A stretch of DNA of 64,000 nt from Caldilineaceae bacterium (GTDB taxonomy: Bacteria; Chloroflexota; Anaerolineae; Caldilineales; Caldilineaceae): contig JAHBVG010000010.1 of the NCBI GenBank assembly GCA_019637695.1, forward strand, positions 43,666 through 107,665, read 5' to 3'. Position numbers and translations under genes: made by a program. The notes below the pieces were generated by a model. The model did not search any database, had not been told where the DNA came from, and saw nothing but the letters and a program-made list of their open reading frames with translations. Positions 45,048 through 54,573 of the stretch are shown piece after piece. How positions within the stretch are numbered: position 1 is the first letter of the stretch; each line of letters starts with the position of its first letter.

Positions 45048-45929
45048 TCAATAAAAACTCACAGGGTTCATTTCACCCAAATCCACAGGGATCTGCCCGT
45101 GGGGCCATTGGGTCTGGCTGTTGTAGTGGGCGCCGGTCAGGTTGACGCCGTCTAATTTGGCGCGGCTCAAGTTTGCCCAGACTAAATTGGCGCCTGCCAG
45201 ATCCGCATTGGTGAGATCTGCGCCAGTAAGATCGGCCCAACTGAGATCCGCCCCGGATAGATTCGCATAGCGAAGGTCAGCATGGCCGAGGTTAGCGCCG
45301 TTGAGGATTGCCTGAGACAGGTTGCTCCCGCTGAGATTGGCGCGACGTAGATCAGCGCCCATCAGGTTGGCGCGCATGAGGTTGGCTTCGCGCAGTTTGG
45401 TTTCCTGGGCTGCCCAGTGCCTCTTTACCTCAGCCATATCCCCCTTGAGCAACTTGGGGAAAATCTCCGTAGCCCAGGCGCGGATTTTTCCCCAGTCTCG
45501 ATAATCGCCGTGAGGGGGGATATCGATTGGTAACGACGACGCTCGCTCTGATTCGAGCGAACCAGCGAAGAGTCCTAGCCCTACCGGCGTGATCTCCGGC
45601 GTCATTTGCAGGATTGGCTCCAGATAAGAGAGCGCCGTCTGGCGATTATCATCGGTTTCTTCGATCAAGGCCAGGCAAGTGATGAAGTATGCGACAGGGC
45701 GTTCGGCCAGGCCGCTGCGGAAACTTTCTAGAAAGCGGAGCGCCTCAGGCAGCCAACGCCCAGCCCGGATCGAACTACCAAGCACAATAGCATCGTACTT
45801 GCGGACATTTTCCACAGCTTTGACGTTGAAAACATCTACATCGGCATCCGGTCTGAAAACATCGCCGATGGCTTGCGCGACCTCTCCTGTAGAGCCGCTG
45901 CTGCTCGCATATGCAACCAAAATTCGCAT
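45048..45929 (-). CDS. Flavodoxin domain fused to a pentapeptide-repeat domain
   Basis: 293 residues from ATG 45929. Residues 1-165 are a flavodoxin-like domain (MRILVAYASSSGSTGEVAQAIG binds the FMN phosphate; IVLGSSIRAGRW is the second loop), close to the HemG/flavodoxin-domain group. Residues about 185-270 are roughly 15 A(D/N)Lxx pentapeptide repeats (LMGADLRRANLSGSNLSQA and on), which form a square beta-helix. I do not know a function for this fusion; the helix may bind protein or mimic DNA. A perfect 42-bp palindrome separates it from the CBS gene upstream, which is on the same strand. Confidence 0.85.
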   Translation of the reverse strand: MRILVAYASSSGSTGEVAQAIGDVFRPDADVDVFNVKAVENVRKYDAIVLGSSIRAGRWLPEALRFLESFRSGLAERPVAYFITCLALIEETDDNRQTALSYLEPILQMTPEITPVGLGLFAGSLESERASSLPIDIPPHGDYRDWGKIRAWATEIFPKLLKGDMAEVKRHWAAQETKLREANLMRANLMGADLRRANLSGSNLSQAILNGANLGHADLRYANLSGADLSWADLTGADLTNADLAGANLVWANLSRAKLDGVNLTGAHYNSQTQWPHGQIPVDLGEMNPVSFY

Positions 45930-45955
45930 AGAGATCAATATCCTTTCTTGACCTG

Positions 45956-45997
45956 GGTCTATGTAGCCTGGGGCTTAAGCCCCAGGCTACATAGACC
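45956..45997. repeat. Perfect 42-bp palindrome
   Basis: Bases 45956-45976 are the exact reverse complement of 45977-45997 (centre GGGGCTTAAGCCCC). Its right arm encodes the last residues and TAG stop (45987-45989) of the CBS protein, so the element was inserted into, or grew out of, the 3' end of that gene. Confidence 0.88.
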
Positions 45998-46430
45998 AAC
46001 TCTCGATAACGAGTCGAAAAATGTCTGATTCGGTGATGATGCCGACCACGCGATCATGTTCCACCACGGGCAGACCGCTCACCCCGGCCTCTAACATGAG
46101 TTCTGCCGCCTCCTGGATCGTCTCCCCAGGGCTGATGGTCTCGGGTCCCCAGGTCATAATTTCCTGTACAGTCAGGGTCATTACCGGGAGATCCACTTCA
46201 ACTTCAGGGTCGTCGGGGAAGAACGGAATGTGTTGGACGATATCGCTGAGGGTGATGATCCCAATCAATTCACCGTTGCGTTTAACCACGGGCAGGCGTC
46301 GAAATTCATTTTCCTTCATCAGGTTGTATGCCTCGATCAGACGCGTATCCCCCAGGATGGTTGTTGGATTGGGGGTCATCCAATCCGAGACAGCAGACTT
46401 TTGGTTGAACTTTTTTTCGACTAGCGTCAT
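45987..46430 (-). CDS. Tandem CBS-domain protein
   Basis: 147 residues from ATG 46430, with GAGG upstream. Two CBS motifs: residues about 12-70 (VSDWMTPNPTTILGDTRL, FRRLPVVKRNGELIGIITLSDI) and about 85-143 (VQEIMTWGPETISPGETI, VSGLPVVEHDRVVGIITESDI). Such pairs bind adenosine nucleotides and serve as energy or redox sensors. Stand-alone CBS proteins often sit near enzymes they regulate; NifJ and the DHOD-like gene are the closest candidates. The last residues (WSM) come from the palindrome. Confidence 0.88.
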   Translation of the reverse strand: MTLVEKKFNQKSAVSDWMTPNPTTILGDTRLIEAYNLMKENEFRRLPVVKRNGELIGIITLSDIVQHIPFFPDDPEVEVDLPVMTLTVQEIMTWGPETISPGETIQEAAELMLEAGVSGLPVVEHDRVVGIITESDIFRLVIESWSM

Positions 46431-46459
46431 CGGTAGCCTCCTATTCAGGCTGGTATAGC

Positions 46460-46505
46460 ACAAAAGGCGAAGCTGCAATTGGATAGGGCAGCATTCGCCT
46501 TTTGT
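46460..46505 (-). terminator. Terminator of the DHOD-like gene
   Basis: A near-perfect 17-bp stem (ACAAAAGGCGAA-GCTGC against GCAGC-A-TTCGCCTTTTGT, one bulge) whose minus-strand 3' side runs CGCCTTTTG. It lies about 85 bases beyond the stop of the minus-strand gene at 46588. Confidence 0.65.
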
Positions 46506-46587
46506 CTTAACTGTTGGATCTCTGCCTTATCGACTGTGGCTGCATTGGTATCAGTCGATTGTCACCAGGATCGCGACTATCTGCTGC

Positions 46588-47604
46588 TTATCCCAGTAGA
46601 ACCCCAGTGGGGTCCATCCGCCAGGATTGGAGTACTTTCATGTAATTGGCTCGCTCAAAGGCGGCGGGTTCTGCCACATTGATCTGGCTCATGCTGCCCT
46701 GCATCTGCTCGACCGATTCGTATTCGCGTTCTTCCATCCACTGCGACATTCCGCCAAGGATGTCACCGATCCGCTCGACGCCGTTGCGCAGCAGTTCCGA
46801 TGCCATCATGGTGACATTGGCGCCGGCCATCAACCCTTTGAGTACGTCGAGATGGGTGTGGACGCCGCTGGTGATGGCAAAATCCACGGGGACACGCCCA
46901 TAGAGGATGGCGACCCAACGCAGGGGCAGGCGCATCTCGTTGGAATTGCTCAGTACCAGGTGTGGCTCCACTTCCAACGTGTCCAGGTTGAAATCAGGCT
47001 GGTAGAAGCGGTTAAAGAGGACCAATGCGCTAGCGCCAGCGTCGGCGAACTGGGTAGCCATGTGCCCAAAAGCGCTGAAGAAGGGACCGACCTTTACCGC
47101 CACTGGGATGGAAATTGTGCGCTTGACATCGCGTAACACATCTAGGTACATCGATTCAACCGAAGCGGAATCCTGGGTGGTTTGCGTGGGGATGTAGTAA
47201 AGATTCAATTCCAGCCCATCTGCGCCAGCCTCCTCGATCTTGCGGGCGTACTCGATCCAGCCGCCCGTTGATACCCCATTCAAGCTGCCGATGATGGGGA
47301 TATCCACGCTCTGCTTGGCGCGCCAGATCAGATTCAAATACTCATCTGGACCGACGTTGTACCGTCCTAAATCGGGATAGTAGTCGAGCGCTTCGGCGTA
47401 GGCATTGGTGTTGTAGGAAAGATAATGATCGATCCAATGGCTTTCAAAGTTGATCTGTTCTTCAAACAGCGAGTACATGACAATCGCAGACGCACCCGCA
47501 TCTTCCATACGTCGAATTCCGCTGAACGTGGTGGAAAGCGGCGACGCCGACGGTACAATTGGATTTTTGAGTTTCAAACCCATATAGGTGGTTGAGAGAT
47601 CCAT
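46588..47604 (-). CDS. Dihydroorotate-dehydrogenase-like flavoprotein
   Basis: 338 residues from ATG 47604, with GGAGGA five bases upstream. A class-1 DHOD-type TIM barrel: [17 protein letters not shown] at the start, [33 protein letters not shown], and [19 protein letters not shown] for FMN phosphate binding. This subgroup (DHOD-like proteins next to NifJ) is common in anaerobes and its substrate is uncertain. It probably has a redox role with the ferredoxin oxidoreductase encoded upstream. No pyrimidine genes are near. Confidence 0.85.
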   Translation of the reverse strand: MDLSTTYMGLKLKNPIVPSASPLSTTFSGIRRMEDAGASAIVMYSLFEEQINFESHWIDHYLSYNTNAYAEALDYYPDLGRYNVGPDEYLNLIWRAKQSVDIPIIGSLNGVSTGGWIEYARKIEEAGADGLELNLYYIPTQTTQDSASVESMYLDVLRDVKRTISIPVAVKVGPFFSAFGHMATQFADAGASALVLFNRFYQPDFNLDTLEVEPHLVLSNSNEMRLPLRWVAILYGRVPVDFAITSGVHTHLDVLKGLMAGANVTMMASELLRNGVERIGDILGGMSQWMEEREYESVEQMQGSMSQINVAEPAAFERANYMKVLQSWRMDPTGVLLG

Positions 47605-47641
47605 GAGGTCCTCCGTATTTTGAATCAGCGAGTGCAAAAAA

Positions 47642-47746
47642 GAGTAATAAGTAATGAGTAATGAGTAGATTTGTCGAGAAGCTGGACGGACAACGAGTCT
47701 CTGGTCATGATTGAGGCTCTGCCTACTCATTACTCATTACTCATTT
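47642..47746. repeat. Paired ACTCATT heptamer repeats (foldback)
   Basis: Left arm GTAATGA units (47642-47668), right arm ACTCATT units (47723-47746), core of about 54 bases. The right arm begins about 5 bases after the nifJ stop codon. Same design as 17286-17393 and 57791-57884. Confidence 0.85.
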
Positions 47747-47751
47747 TTAGT

Positions 47752-50700
47752 TCACGACTCAATCGCCTTGCTATGCTGGGCGTTGCGCTGTTCCTGCTTG
47801 GCCAGTTCTTCGTACTTGTGCCAGCGTTCCAGCACCGCCTGTTGGGCCGCGTCCAGCAGGATCTCCGCCGCCTTGGGTTGGCTCGATTGCAACATGCGGA
47901 AGCGATTCTCGTTGTACATGTATGTTTCCAGCGGGGTCTTCGGCGCTTTGGAATCAAGCTGGAAAGGGTTCTTGCCAGCAGCCTTGAGCCGAGGATCGTA
48001 GCGATAGAGCGGCCAGTAGCCTGATTCCGCAGCCAGCTTCTGTTGATCCATTCCCTTGGCCATGTTAATGCCGTGGGCGATACAGTGGCTATAAGCGATG
48101 ATCAAAGATGGCCCGTCGTACGATTCCGCCTCCAGGAAAGCCCGCACCGTCTGGGCGTCGCTGGCGCCCATGGCGATCTGCGCCACATAAACGTTGCCAT
48201 AGTTGACGGCCATCATGCCCAGATCCTTCTTGCCGGTTGGCTTGCCGCCCGCCGCAAACTTGGCAACGGCAGCCATCGGCGTGGCCTTGGATGCCTGCCC
48301 GCCCGTGTTCGAGTAGACCTCAGTATCCATCACCAGGATGTTGACATTGCGCCCAGAGGCCAACACATGATCGAGACCGCCGAAGCCAATATCATAGGCC
48401 CAACCGTCGCCGCCGACGATCCAAACTGTCTTCTTGACCAGAGCATCGGCCAGGCTGAGCAGATCTTTGAGCCGTGGGCTGAGGGATGGATCGGATCCTT
48501 CCTCAAGGATCTCGGTCAATTTCTCTTTGAGCAGCGCCACCCGCGCACGCTGTGCTTGCAAGCCGTGTTCATCGGATTGATCCGCCGCCAGCAGATCATT
48601 GGTCAGTTCCTGGCCAATGTGCGCACGCAGATACCCAAGCAACTCCGTGGCGTATGCTGTCTGTTTGTCCAACGTCAGGCGCATCCCCAGGCCGAACTCA
48701 GCATTATCCTCAAAGAGCGAGTTGCTCCAGGCGGGACCGCGGCCCTCTTTGTTGGTTGACCACGGCGTTGTAGGCAGGTTGCCGCCATAGATGCTGGAAC
48801 AGCCTGTGGCATTAGCGATGATGGTGTGATCCCCAAAGAGACGGCTGAGCAGGCCCAGGTATGGCGTCTCGCCGCAGCCAGCGCAGGCGCCAGAGAACTC
48901 GAAGAGCGGTTCGAGCAACTGTAGATTCTTGACGTTCTTGAATTCCAACGATGGATAATCGGCCGGCACAGGATCGACGGTGACAGCGCCCAACCCGTTC
49001 TGTCCATTGCGTGGATAGTCGGGCAACTGCATAAAATAGTCCCAATGGATGCGTCCCTGCTCGCGCAAGGGCAGTTGCGCCGCCATGTTGATGGCCTTGC
49101 GGCCCACGGCGCGCTTGTCCTTAGCCGGGCAGATTTCGACACAGAGGGTGCAGCCGGTGCAATCTTCCACAGCGACTTGCAGCGTGTATTGAAGCCCTTC
49201 CAATTCGCGCCAGCGCGCCTTGCTGGTCAGGAAGCCTTCCGGCGCATCGGCGAAGCTTTCGGCGCTTGCCACTTTACTGCGGATCACCGCATGGGGGCAG
49301 ACCATCACACACTTGCCGCATTGGATACAGATGTCCGGTTCCCAAACGGGTACTTCGAGCGCGATGTTGCGTTTTTCCCACTGGGTAGTGGCGCTAGGGT
49401 AGGTGCCGTCAATGGGCATCATGCTCACGGGCAGGGTATCGCCATATCCGGCCAGCATCGGCGCGGTGACAGTTTGCACAAATTCGGGCGCATTGGCCGA
49501 GACCACCGGCAGTAGTTCGATTTCGCTCGTAACTTCACCGGGGATCTTCACCTCGTAGAGATGTTCCAGCGTGGCATCCACGGCGGCGAAGTTCTTGCGC
49601 ACAATGGCCTCGCCCCGCTTGCCATAGGTCTTGCGGATGGCGTCCTTGATTTTCTCGATGGCCTCATCCTGGGGCAGCACGCCGCTAATGGCGAAGAAGG
49701 CCGCCTGCATAATCGTGTTCATGCGCCCGCCAAGCTGTAATTCCTGCGCCAGCGTGTAAGCGTCGATCACATAGAGCTTTAACTCTTTGCGGATGATCTC
49801 TTCCTGCACGGTTTTGGGCAGTTGCGCCCAAACCTCGTCGGGTCCAAAAGGAGAGTTGATCAAGAGCGTCGCTCCCTTTTGCGCCAGCGAGAGAACGTCG
49901 AAACGCTGCAAGAAGCCAAACTGGTGGACAGCCACAAAGTTGGCTTTGCTGATCAAATAGGTGCTGCGGATCGGGCGTGGGCCAAAGCGCAGATGGGAGA
50001 TGGTGCGAGCGCCCGACTTCTTCGAGTCGTAGACAAAGTACCCCTGCGCGAAGTTGTCAGTCTCTTCACCGATGATCTTGATTGAATTTTTGTTGGCGCT
50101 GACGGTCCCATCCGAGCCAAGGCCCCAGAAGACAGCGCGCACCACATCCTTCGGCTCAATGTCGAAGCCAGGATCGTACTCAAGGCTGGTGTGGGTAACA
50201 TCGTCGAGGATGCCGATGGTGAAGTGATTCTTGGGTCGCGGCTTGCTCAGTTCGTCATAAACGCTCTTCACCATCGCCGGCGTAAACTCTTTGGACGAAA
50301 GACCATAGCGCCCACCGACGACACGCGGCGCTGGCGCGCTGCTGAAATCGCTCCAAACTTCACTGAAAGCGGTGATCACATCTTGGTAGAGCGGTTCGCC
50401 GGCGCTGCCCGGTTCTTTGGTGCGATCCAACACGGCAATCGCCTTGACGGTGGGGGGCAACGCCTGCACAAAGTGTTCCACCGAGAAGGGGCGGAAGAGG
50501 CGCACTTTCAAGACGCCGACTTTTTCGCCTATCCCTGTCAAATGCTCGACGGTTTCATGGACGGTTTCTGCACCCGACCCCATAAGGATGATGACGCGCT
50601 CGGCGTCGGGGGCGCCCACATAATCAAAAAGTTGATAGCGACGGCCTGTTAGATCCGCGAATTTGTCCATCGTCTTTTGGACGATTTCCGGCGTCTTCAG

Positions 50701-51408
50701 GTAATAGGGGTTGACTGTCTCACGCCCCTGGAAGTAGACATCGGGGTTCTGCGCCGTGCCGCGGATGAAAGGACGATCCGGCGTCAGCCCCCGCGCCCGG
50801 TGCGCACGCACAAGATCATCGTCGATCATGGCGCGGATCTGCTCGTCGTCCAACTGCTCGATCTTGCTGACTTCGTGGGATGTACGGAAGCCATCAAAGC
50901 TATGCAAGAAGGGGATGCGGCTTTCCAACGTGGCCGCCTGGGCGATCAGTGCAAAGTCGTGCGCTTCTTGCACCGAGTTCGAGAAGAGCATGGCCCAGCC
51001 GGTGGCTCGCGCCGCCATGACATCGCTGTGGTCCCCAAAAATGGAAAGACCCTGCGCCGCCAGCGAGCGCGCTGCAATGTGGAAGACAGTACTCGTCAAC
51101 TCGCCCGCAATCTTGTACATATTGGGGATCATCAAGAGGAGACCCTGGCTGGCCGTAAAGGTCGTCGTCAAGGAGCCAGTCTGTAACGCTCCGTGGACGC
51201 TCCCTGCGGCGCCGCCTTCTGATTGCATCTCCACCACAAGGGGGACGCTCCCCCAGATATTAACCTCACCATGAGCGCTCCACTCATCGGCAAACTCACC
51301 CATAGGAGAAGATGGTGTAATTGGATAAATAGCAACAACTTCGTTGGTCTTGTGGGCGACAAGGGCCGCTGCCTCGTTCCCATCAATCGTAACCTGCATA
51401 GGTTTCAT
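47752..51408 (-). CDS. nifJ: Pyruvate:ferredoxin (flavodoxin) oxidoreductase
   Basis: 1218 residues from ATG 51408, with GAGGAGA five bases upstream. It has the full single-chain domain order: N-terminal pyrimidine-binding domain (AIYPITPSSPMGEFAD), gamma domain, a two-[4Fe-4S] ferredoxin domain (CIQCGKCVMVCP near 693, CTGCTLCVEICP near 749), then CAGCGETPY for the third cluster and the ThDP/Mg motif (GGDGWAYDIGFGGLDHV near 1000). It oxidises pyruvate to acetyl-CoA and CO2 and reduces ferredoxin or flavodoxin. Nearby genes (DHOD-like, CoA-transferase, alanine dehydrogenase) fit pyruvate and acyl-CoA metabolism under low oxygen. Confidence 0.95.
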   Translation of the reverse strand: MKPMQVTIDGNEAAALVAHKTNEVVAIYPITPSSPMGEFADEWSAHGEVNIWGSVPLVVEMQSEGGAAGSVHGALQTGSLTTTFTASQGLLLMIPNMYKIAGELTSTVFHIAARSLAAQGLSIFGDHSDVMAARATGWAMLFSNSVQEAHDFALIAQAATLESRIPFLHSFDGFRTSHEVSKIEQLDDEQIRAMIDDDLVRAHRARGLTPDRPFIRGTAQNPDVYFQGRETVNPYYLKTPEIVQKTMDKFADLTGRRYQLFDYVGAPDAERVIILMGSGAETVHETVEHLTGIGEKVGVLKVRLFRPFSVEHFVQALPPTVKAIAVLDRTKEPGSAGEPLYQDVITAFSEVWSDFSSAPAPRVVGGRYGLSSKEFTPAMVKSVYDELSKPRPKNHFTIGILDDVTHTSLEYDPGFDIEPKDVVRAVFWGLGSDGTVSANKNSIKIIGEETDNFAQGYFVYDSKKSGARTISHLRFGPRPIRSTYLISKANFVAVHQFGFLQRFDVLSLAQKGATLLINSPFGPDEVWAQLPKTVQEEIIRKELKLYVIDAYTLAQELQLGGRMNTIMQAAFFAISGVLPQDEAIEKIKDAIRKTYGKRGEAIVRKNFAAVDATLEHLYEVKIPGEVTSEIELLPVVSANAPEFVQTVTAPMLAGYGDTLPVSMMPIDGTYPSATTQWEKRNIALEVPVWEPDICIQCGKCVMVCPHAVIRSKVASAESFADAPEGFLTSKARWRELEGLQYTLQVAVEDCTGCTLCVEICPAKDKRAVGRKAINMAAQLPLREQGRIHWDYFMQLPDYPRNGQNGLGAVTVDPVPADYPSLEFKNVKNLQLLEPLFEFSGACAGCGETPYLGLLSRLFGDHTIIANATGCSSIYGGNLPTTPWSTNKEGRGPAWSNSLFEDNAEFGLGMRLTLDKQTAYATELLGYLRAHIGQELTNDLLAADQSDEHGLQAQRARVALLKEKLTEILEEGSDPSLSPRLKDLLSLADALVKKTVWIVGGDGWAYDIGFGGLDHVLASGRNVNILVMDTEVYSNTGGQASKATPMAAVAKFAAGGKPTGKKDLGMMAVNYGNVYVAQIAMGASDAQTVRAFLEAESYDGPSLIIAYSHCIAHGINMAKGMDQQKLAAESGYWPLYRYDPRLKAAGKNPFQLDSKAPKTPLETYMYNENRFRMLQSSQPKAAEILLDAAQQAVLERWHKYEELAKQEQRNAQHSKAIES

Positions 51409-51545
51409 AATTTCTCCTCGTGCTGTGAATCGAGGGCACACCTCAATAGGGATCTGTCCCCCGTAGTGTAAGAGACCTGAACTACTCATACGCTATGCAA
51501 TCGGAGGGAATAAGTGCTGGTCAGTTGGGCAGGTGGGCGGAGTGG

Positions 51546-51615
51546 GGTATTGGGTATTGGATATTGGGTGAGTGAAACCAATACCCAAATATCCAATACC
51601 CAATATCCAATATCC
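51546..51615. repeat. Foldback of GTATTGG heptamers
   Basis: Left arm GTATTGG, GTATTGG, ATATTGG; right arm CCAATAC, CCAAATA, TCCAATA, CCCAATA, TCCAATA. It starts three bases after the CoA-transferase stop (51618-51620). The same heptamers recur at 54037-54060. Confidence 0.85.
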
Positions 51616-51617
51616 AC

Positions 51618-52913
51618 CTAAACGTAATGCAGTGCCTTCGCCTGCGCCGTCAGCGCTTCGCGGAATTCGGGGGCGGCGATGGCGATCAGGGCCTGGGCGC
51701 GCTGGCGGATCGACTTGCCGTAGAGTTCAGCCACGCCATGTTCGGTCACCACACAGTGGACGTCGTTGCGGCTGGTGGTGACGCCAGCGCCGGGTTTGAG
51801 CGTGGACACAATGCGCGAGATCGCGCCCTCCTTGGCCGAGGATGGCAAGGCGATGATCGGCTTTCCCCCTTTGGATCGCGCCGCCCCGCGTACAAAATCT
51901 ACCTGCCCACCCACACCGCTGTAAAAGCATGGACCAATCGAATCGGCCGCCACTTGCCCGGTGAGATCCACTTCGAGCGCGCTGTTGATGCTGAACATCT
52001 TCTCGTTGCGCGCAATCACAAAGGGATCGTTGACGTAGTCGGTGGGGTGCATCTCGACAAAGGGGTTATCCTCGACAAAGCGGTAGAGCTGCTGCGAACC
52101 AAAGAGAAAACCCGCTACCAATTTGCCTGGGTGCAGCGTCTTTGCCGCGCCGGTGATGATCCCATCTTCCACCAGCGCCACTACGCCATCCGAGAACAAC
52201 TCGGTATGAATGCCCAGATCCTTGTGGTGGTGCAGATTGGCAAGCACTGCATTGGGGATGCTGCCGATCCCCATCTGCAACGTCGCCCCATCGGGGATCA
52301 TGGCCGCGATCAACTCGCCAATGCGGGTGTAGATCGGTAATGTCTCCCCGCCCGCCGCCTCGGGGATGGCATAATTCACCTCAACCACCACATCGATGTC
52401 GCGCACGTGGATGAAGCTATCGCCCAATGTGCGCGGCATCTGCCGGTTGACCTCGGCGATCACACAGCGGGCGGCGTCGGCGGCGGGTTTTGTGCAGCCG
52501 ACCTCCACCCCGAACGAGCAGAATCCATGTTCATCCGGCGGCGAGACCTGCACAAAGGCAAAATCGAGGGGAAGCCACCCATTGCGGAAGAGATTGGGCA
52601 CTTCGTTGAGGAAGACGGGCGTAAAATCGGCGCGTCCTTGTTGCACGGCATGGCGCACATTGTGGCCGATGAAGATGGCATTGTGCCGGAAATTCTCAGC
52701 AAAGGCAGGATCAATATAGGGCGCCGCCCCAAAATGGAGCATGTGAACGATCTCAACCCCGCGCAGATTGGGCGCGTGTGTCATCAGCGCATCGACCAAC
52801 CGCTGAGGAACGCCAGCCCCGCCGCCAAAGTAGATGCGATTTCCCGATTGAACCCTGGCGACCGCGCTGGCAGCGTCCATACTCTTGGCAGAGTAGACCT
52901 GTGTCCAGTTCAT
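51618..52913 (-). CDS. Acetyl-CoA hydrolase/transferase (4-hydroxybutyrate CoA-transferase type)
   Basis: 431 residues from ATG 52913, overlapping the alanine-dehydrogenase stop by four bases (ATGA). Both CoA-transferase halves are present: FGGGAGVPQRLVDAL at the start, the family glycine loop LQMGIGSIPNAVL, and IHTELFSDGVV with the expected catalytic Glu. The C-terminal part has VVTEHGVAELYGKS. The family moves CoA between acetyl-CoA and short acids (acetate, butyrate, 4-hydroxybutyrate). Tight coupling to alanine dehydrogenase suggests both work in amino-acid fermentation or acyl-CoA balance. Confidence 0.9.
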   Translation of the reverse strand: MNWTQVYSAKSMDAASAVARVQSGNRIYFGGGAGVPQRLVDALMTHAPNLRGVEIVHMLHFGAAPYIDPAFAENFRHNAIFIGHNVRHAVQQGRADFTPVFLNEVPNLFRNGWLPLDFAFVQVSPPDEHGFCSFGVEVGCTKPAADAARCVIAEVNRQMPRTLGDSFIHVRDIDVVVEVNYAIPEAAGGETLPIYTRIGELIAAMIPDGATLQMGIGSIPNAVLANLHHHKDLGIHTELFSDGVVALVEDGIITGAAKTLHPGKLVAGFLFGSQQLYRFVEDNPFVEMHPTDYVNDPFVIARNEKMFSINSALEVDLTGQVAADSIGPCFYSGVGGQVDFVRGAARSKGGKPIIALPSSAKEGAISRIVSTLKPGAGVTTSRNDVHCVVTEHGVAELYGKSIRQRAQALIAIAAPEFREALTAQAKALHYV

Positions 52914-54025
52914 AAGGCCGCCTCTCTGCCGATCACCGCTGCGAGTGTCGGGTGAACCAACTGTCCGTTGTGTGTGTTGACGCCCCGGTTCAATTCCGCA
53001 CAACTTTGGCGCGCGCCCTCGACGCCTTGTTCACCGATCAAAAGCAGATAGGGCAGCACCGCATTGGAAAGGGCGTAGCTGGCTGTACGCGCCACCAGCG
53101 CCGGTACATTGGGCACACAATAGTGGACGATATCTTCTTCAATGTAGGATGGATTGGCGTGGTTCGTGGGGCGACTTGTCGCCACGCAACCGCCGCTGTC
53201 AATGGCAAAGTCGAGGATCACCGCCCGCGGCCGCATGGATTTCACCATTTCGCGCGTCACCAGCAGCGGCGCCCGCTCCCCAGGCATGGCCGCCGCCCCG
53301 ATCAGCACATCGGCAAAGGCGACAGCTTTGGCAATATTATAGGGATTGGCGATCATCGTCGAGATGCGCCCCCCCGAACACTCGTCAATGCGCTGGAGGG
53401 TTTGCAGATTCTTGTCGAGGACGGTCACCATTGCGCCGATCCCATAGAAGGCGCGCGCTGCGTTCATCCCCAGGATACCCGCGCCCAAGATCACGACCGC
53501 CGCCGCCGGCACGCCGGGGATGCCCGATAGCAAAATACCCCGCCCACCGCCGATACTTTCCAGCAGTTGACCGGCCACAATGGGGGCCATCCGCCCGGCC
53601 ACCTCGCTCGTAGGCAAGAGGACAGGCAACGCGCCGCGCTCGTCCTGGATCATCTCGTAGGCGATGGTTGTCAATTGCCATTGTTCAAATGCCTGTAACA
53701 GATCGGGTGAAGCTACCGCCAATTGAAGAAAGCTGAGCAGCGTCTGCCCCGTGCGAAAGTGATTATACTCGTCTGCGGTTGGCCGAGCTACCTTTGCCAC
53801 CACATCGGCCCGCTTGTAAGCTTCTTTGGCGTTGTAGACGATCTGCCCGCCCACCGCGCGGTAGGCTTCATCGTGAAAACCGGCCCCGCTGCCCGCATCG
53901 CGTTCCACAAAAACCTGATGACCTGCCTTTACGAGCGCATCCACCGCCGCGGGCGTCAACCCCACCCGGTACTCGCGCGGCCGCACTTCTTTGGGGACAC
54001 CGAACGACTTCTGTTCGCCACGCAT
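52910..54025 (-). CDS. ald: Alanine dehydrogenase
   Basis: 371 residues, with GGAGG before the ATG. It has the standard layout: N-terminal VPKEVRPREYRVGLTPAAV, pyruvate-binding and catalytic Lys/His region, then a Rossmann motif VVILGAGILGMNAA, and the C-terminal NVPALVARTASYALSNAVLPYL signature. It interconverts alanine with pyruvate, ammonia and NADH. Four-base overlap with the CoA-transferase indicates translational coupling. A GTATTGG heptamer tract lies 11 bases upstream of the start codon, inside the leader. Confidence 0.94.
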   Translation of the reverse strand: MRGEQKSFGVPKEVRPREYRVGLTPAAVDALVKAGHQVFVERDAGSGAGFHDEAYRAVGGQIVYNAKEAYKRADVVAKVARPTADEYNHFRTGQTLLSFLQLAVASPDLLQAFEQWQLTTIAYEMIQDERGALPVLLPTSEVAGRMAPIVAGQLLESIGGGRGILLSGIPGVPAAAVVILGAGILGMNAARAFYGIGAMVTVLDKNLQTLQRIDECSGGRISTMIANPYNIAKAVAFADVLIGAAAMPGERAPLLVTREMVKSMRPRAVILDFAIDSGGCVATSRPTNHANPSYIEEDIVHYCVPNVPALVARTASYALSNAVLPYLLLIGEQGVEGARQSCAELNRGVNTHNGQLVHPTLAAVIGREAAL

Positions 54026-54386
54026 GTGCGCCTCCGGGGTATTGGGTATTGGATATTGGTCTACGTTTGTCGTGCGCCGTCTCAGTGCGCCGTCCCAGTC
54101 TCAGCGGGGTAAAACCGCAACTGATGGTGAGAAGTCGCCTCAGTGACTGGAGAATGAGTGCCTGAAAGACTACTGCAGTCGGCCTGCACTTTCCGCCATC
54201 AGAAGCCATCACTGTGGTCTGCGGTCCGTGGTCTGCCGTCGTCTCCCCCTAGAATAGCGTACGCGATGATCCTCCTCACCCGAAATGAGGAGAGGAGAAA
54301 GACTATGCAGATGGTGAGTTAGCGGGCTGGTCAGAGGGCGGTGTGATGGGGAGAAGATGCGGATTGGGCGAATCAAAGATGCTCCA

Positions 54387-54424
54387 GGCGGGTCCGTGAC
54401 CCGCCGCCAGGTCCGTGACCTGGC
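54387..54424. repeat. Two adjacent hairpins with the same inner sequence
   Basis: GGCGGGTC-CGT-GACCCGCC (54387-54405) is directly followed by GCCAGGTC-CGT-GACCTGGC (54406-54424). Both have 8-bp perfect stems and share the centre GGTCCGTGACC. Confidence 0.85.
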
Positions 54425-54451
54425 GAGTAGTCTGCCAAACCAAATCTGCCG

Positions 54452-54511
54452 AGTAGGGGCGCTGCTTGCTGCGCCTGGAGCAAATCAGGCGCAGCAAGCA
54501 GCGCCCCTACT
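54452..54511. repeat. Perfect 26-bp inverted repeat
   Basis: Arms 54452-54477 and 54486-54511 are exact reverse complements (AGTAGGGGCGCTGCTTGCTG...), with an 8-base loop GAGCAAAT. It lies 62 bases beyond the stop of the minus-strand protease gene and could serve as its terminator, though no T-run follows. Confidence 0.88.
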
Positions 54512-54573
54512 GAAGATCCGAAAAATAACTTTGGTGGACCACTAAAGCATGGTAAGTAGTAACCTGCGTTCGA

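Larger units (their letters stand above)
54026..54573. other. Gene-free region packed with foldback repeats
   Basis: 548 bases between ald and the protease gene. Contents: GTATTGG heptamers (54037-54060), TGTGGTC/TGCGGTC heptamers (54211-54248), two neighbouring small hairpins (54387-54424) and a perfect 26-bp inverted repeat (54452-54511). No credible coding frame is visible. The promoter of ald must lie within this area. Confidence 0.75.
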
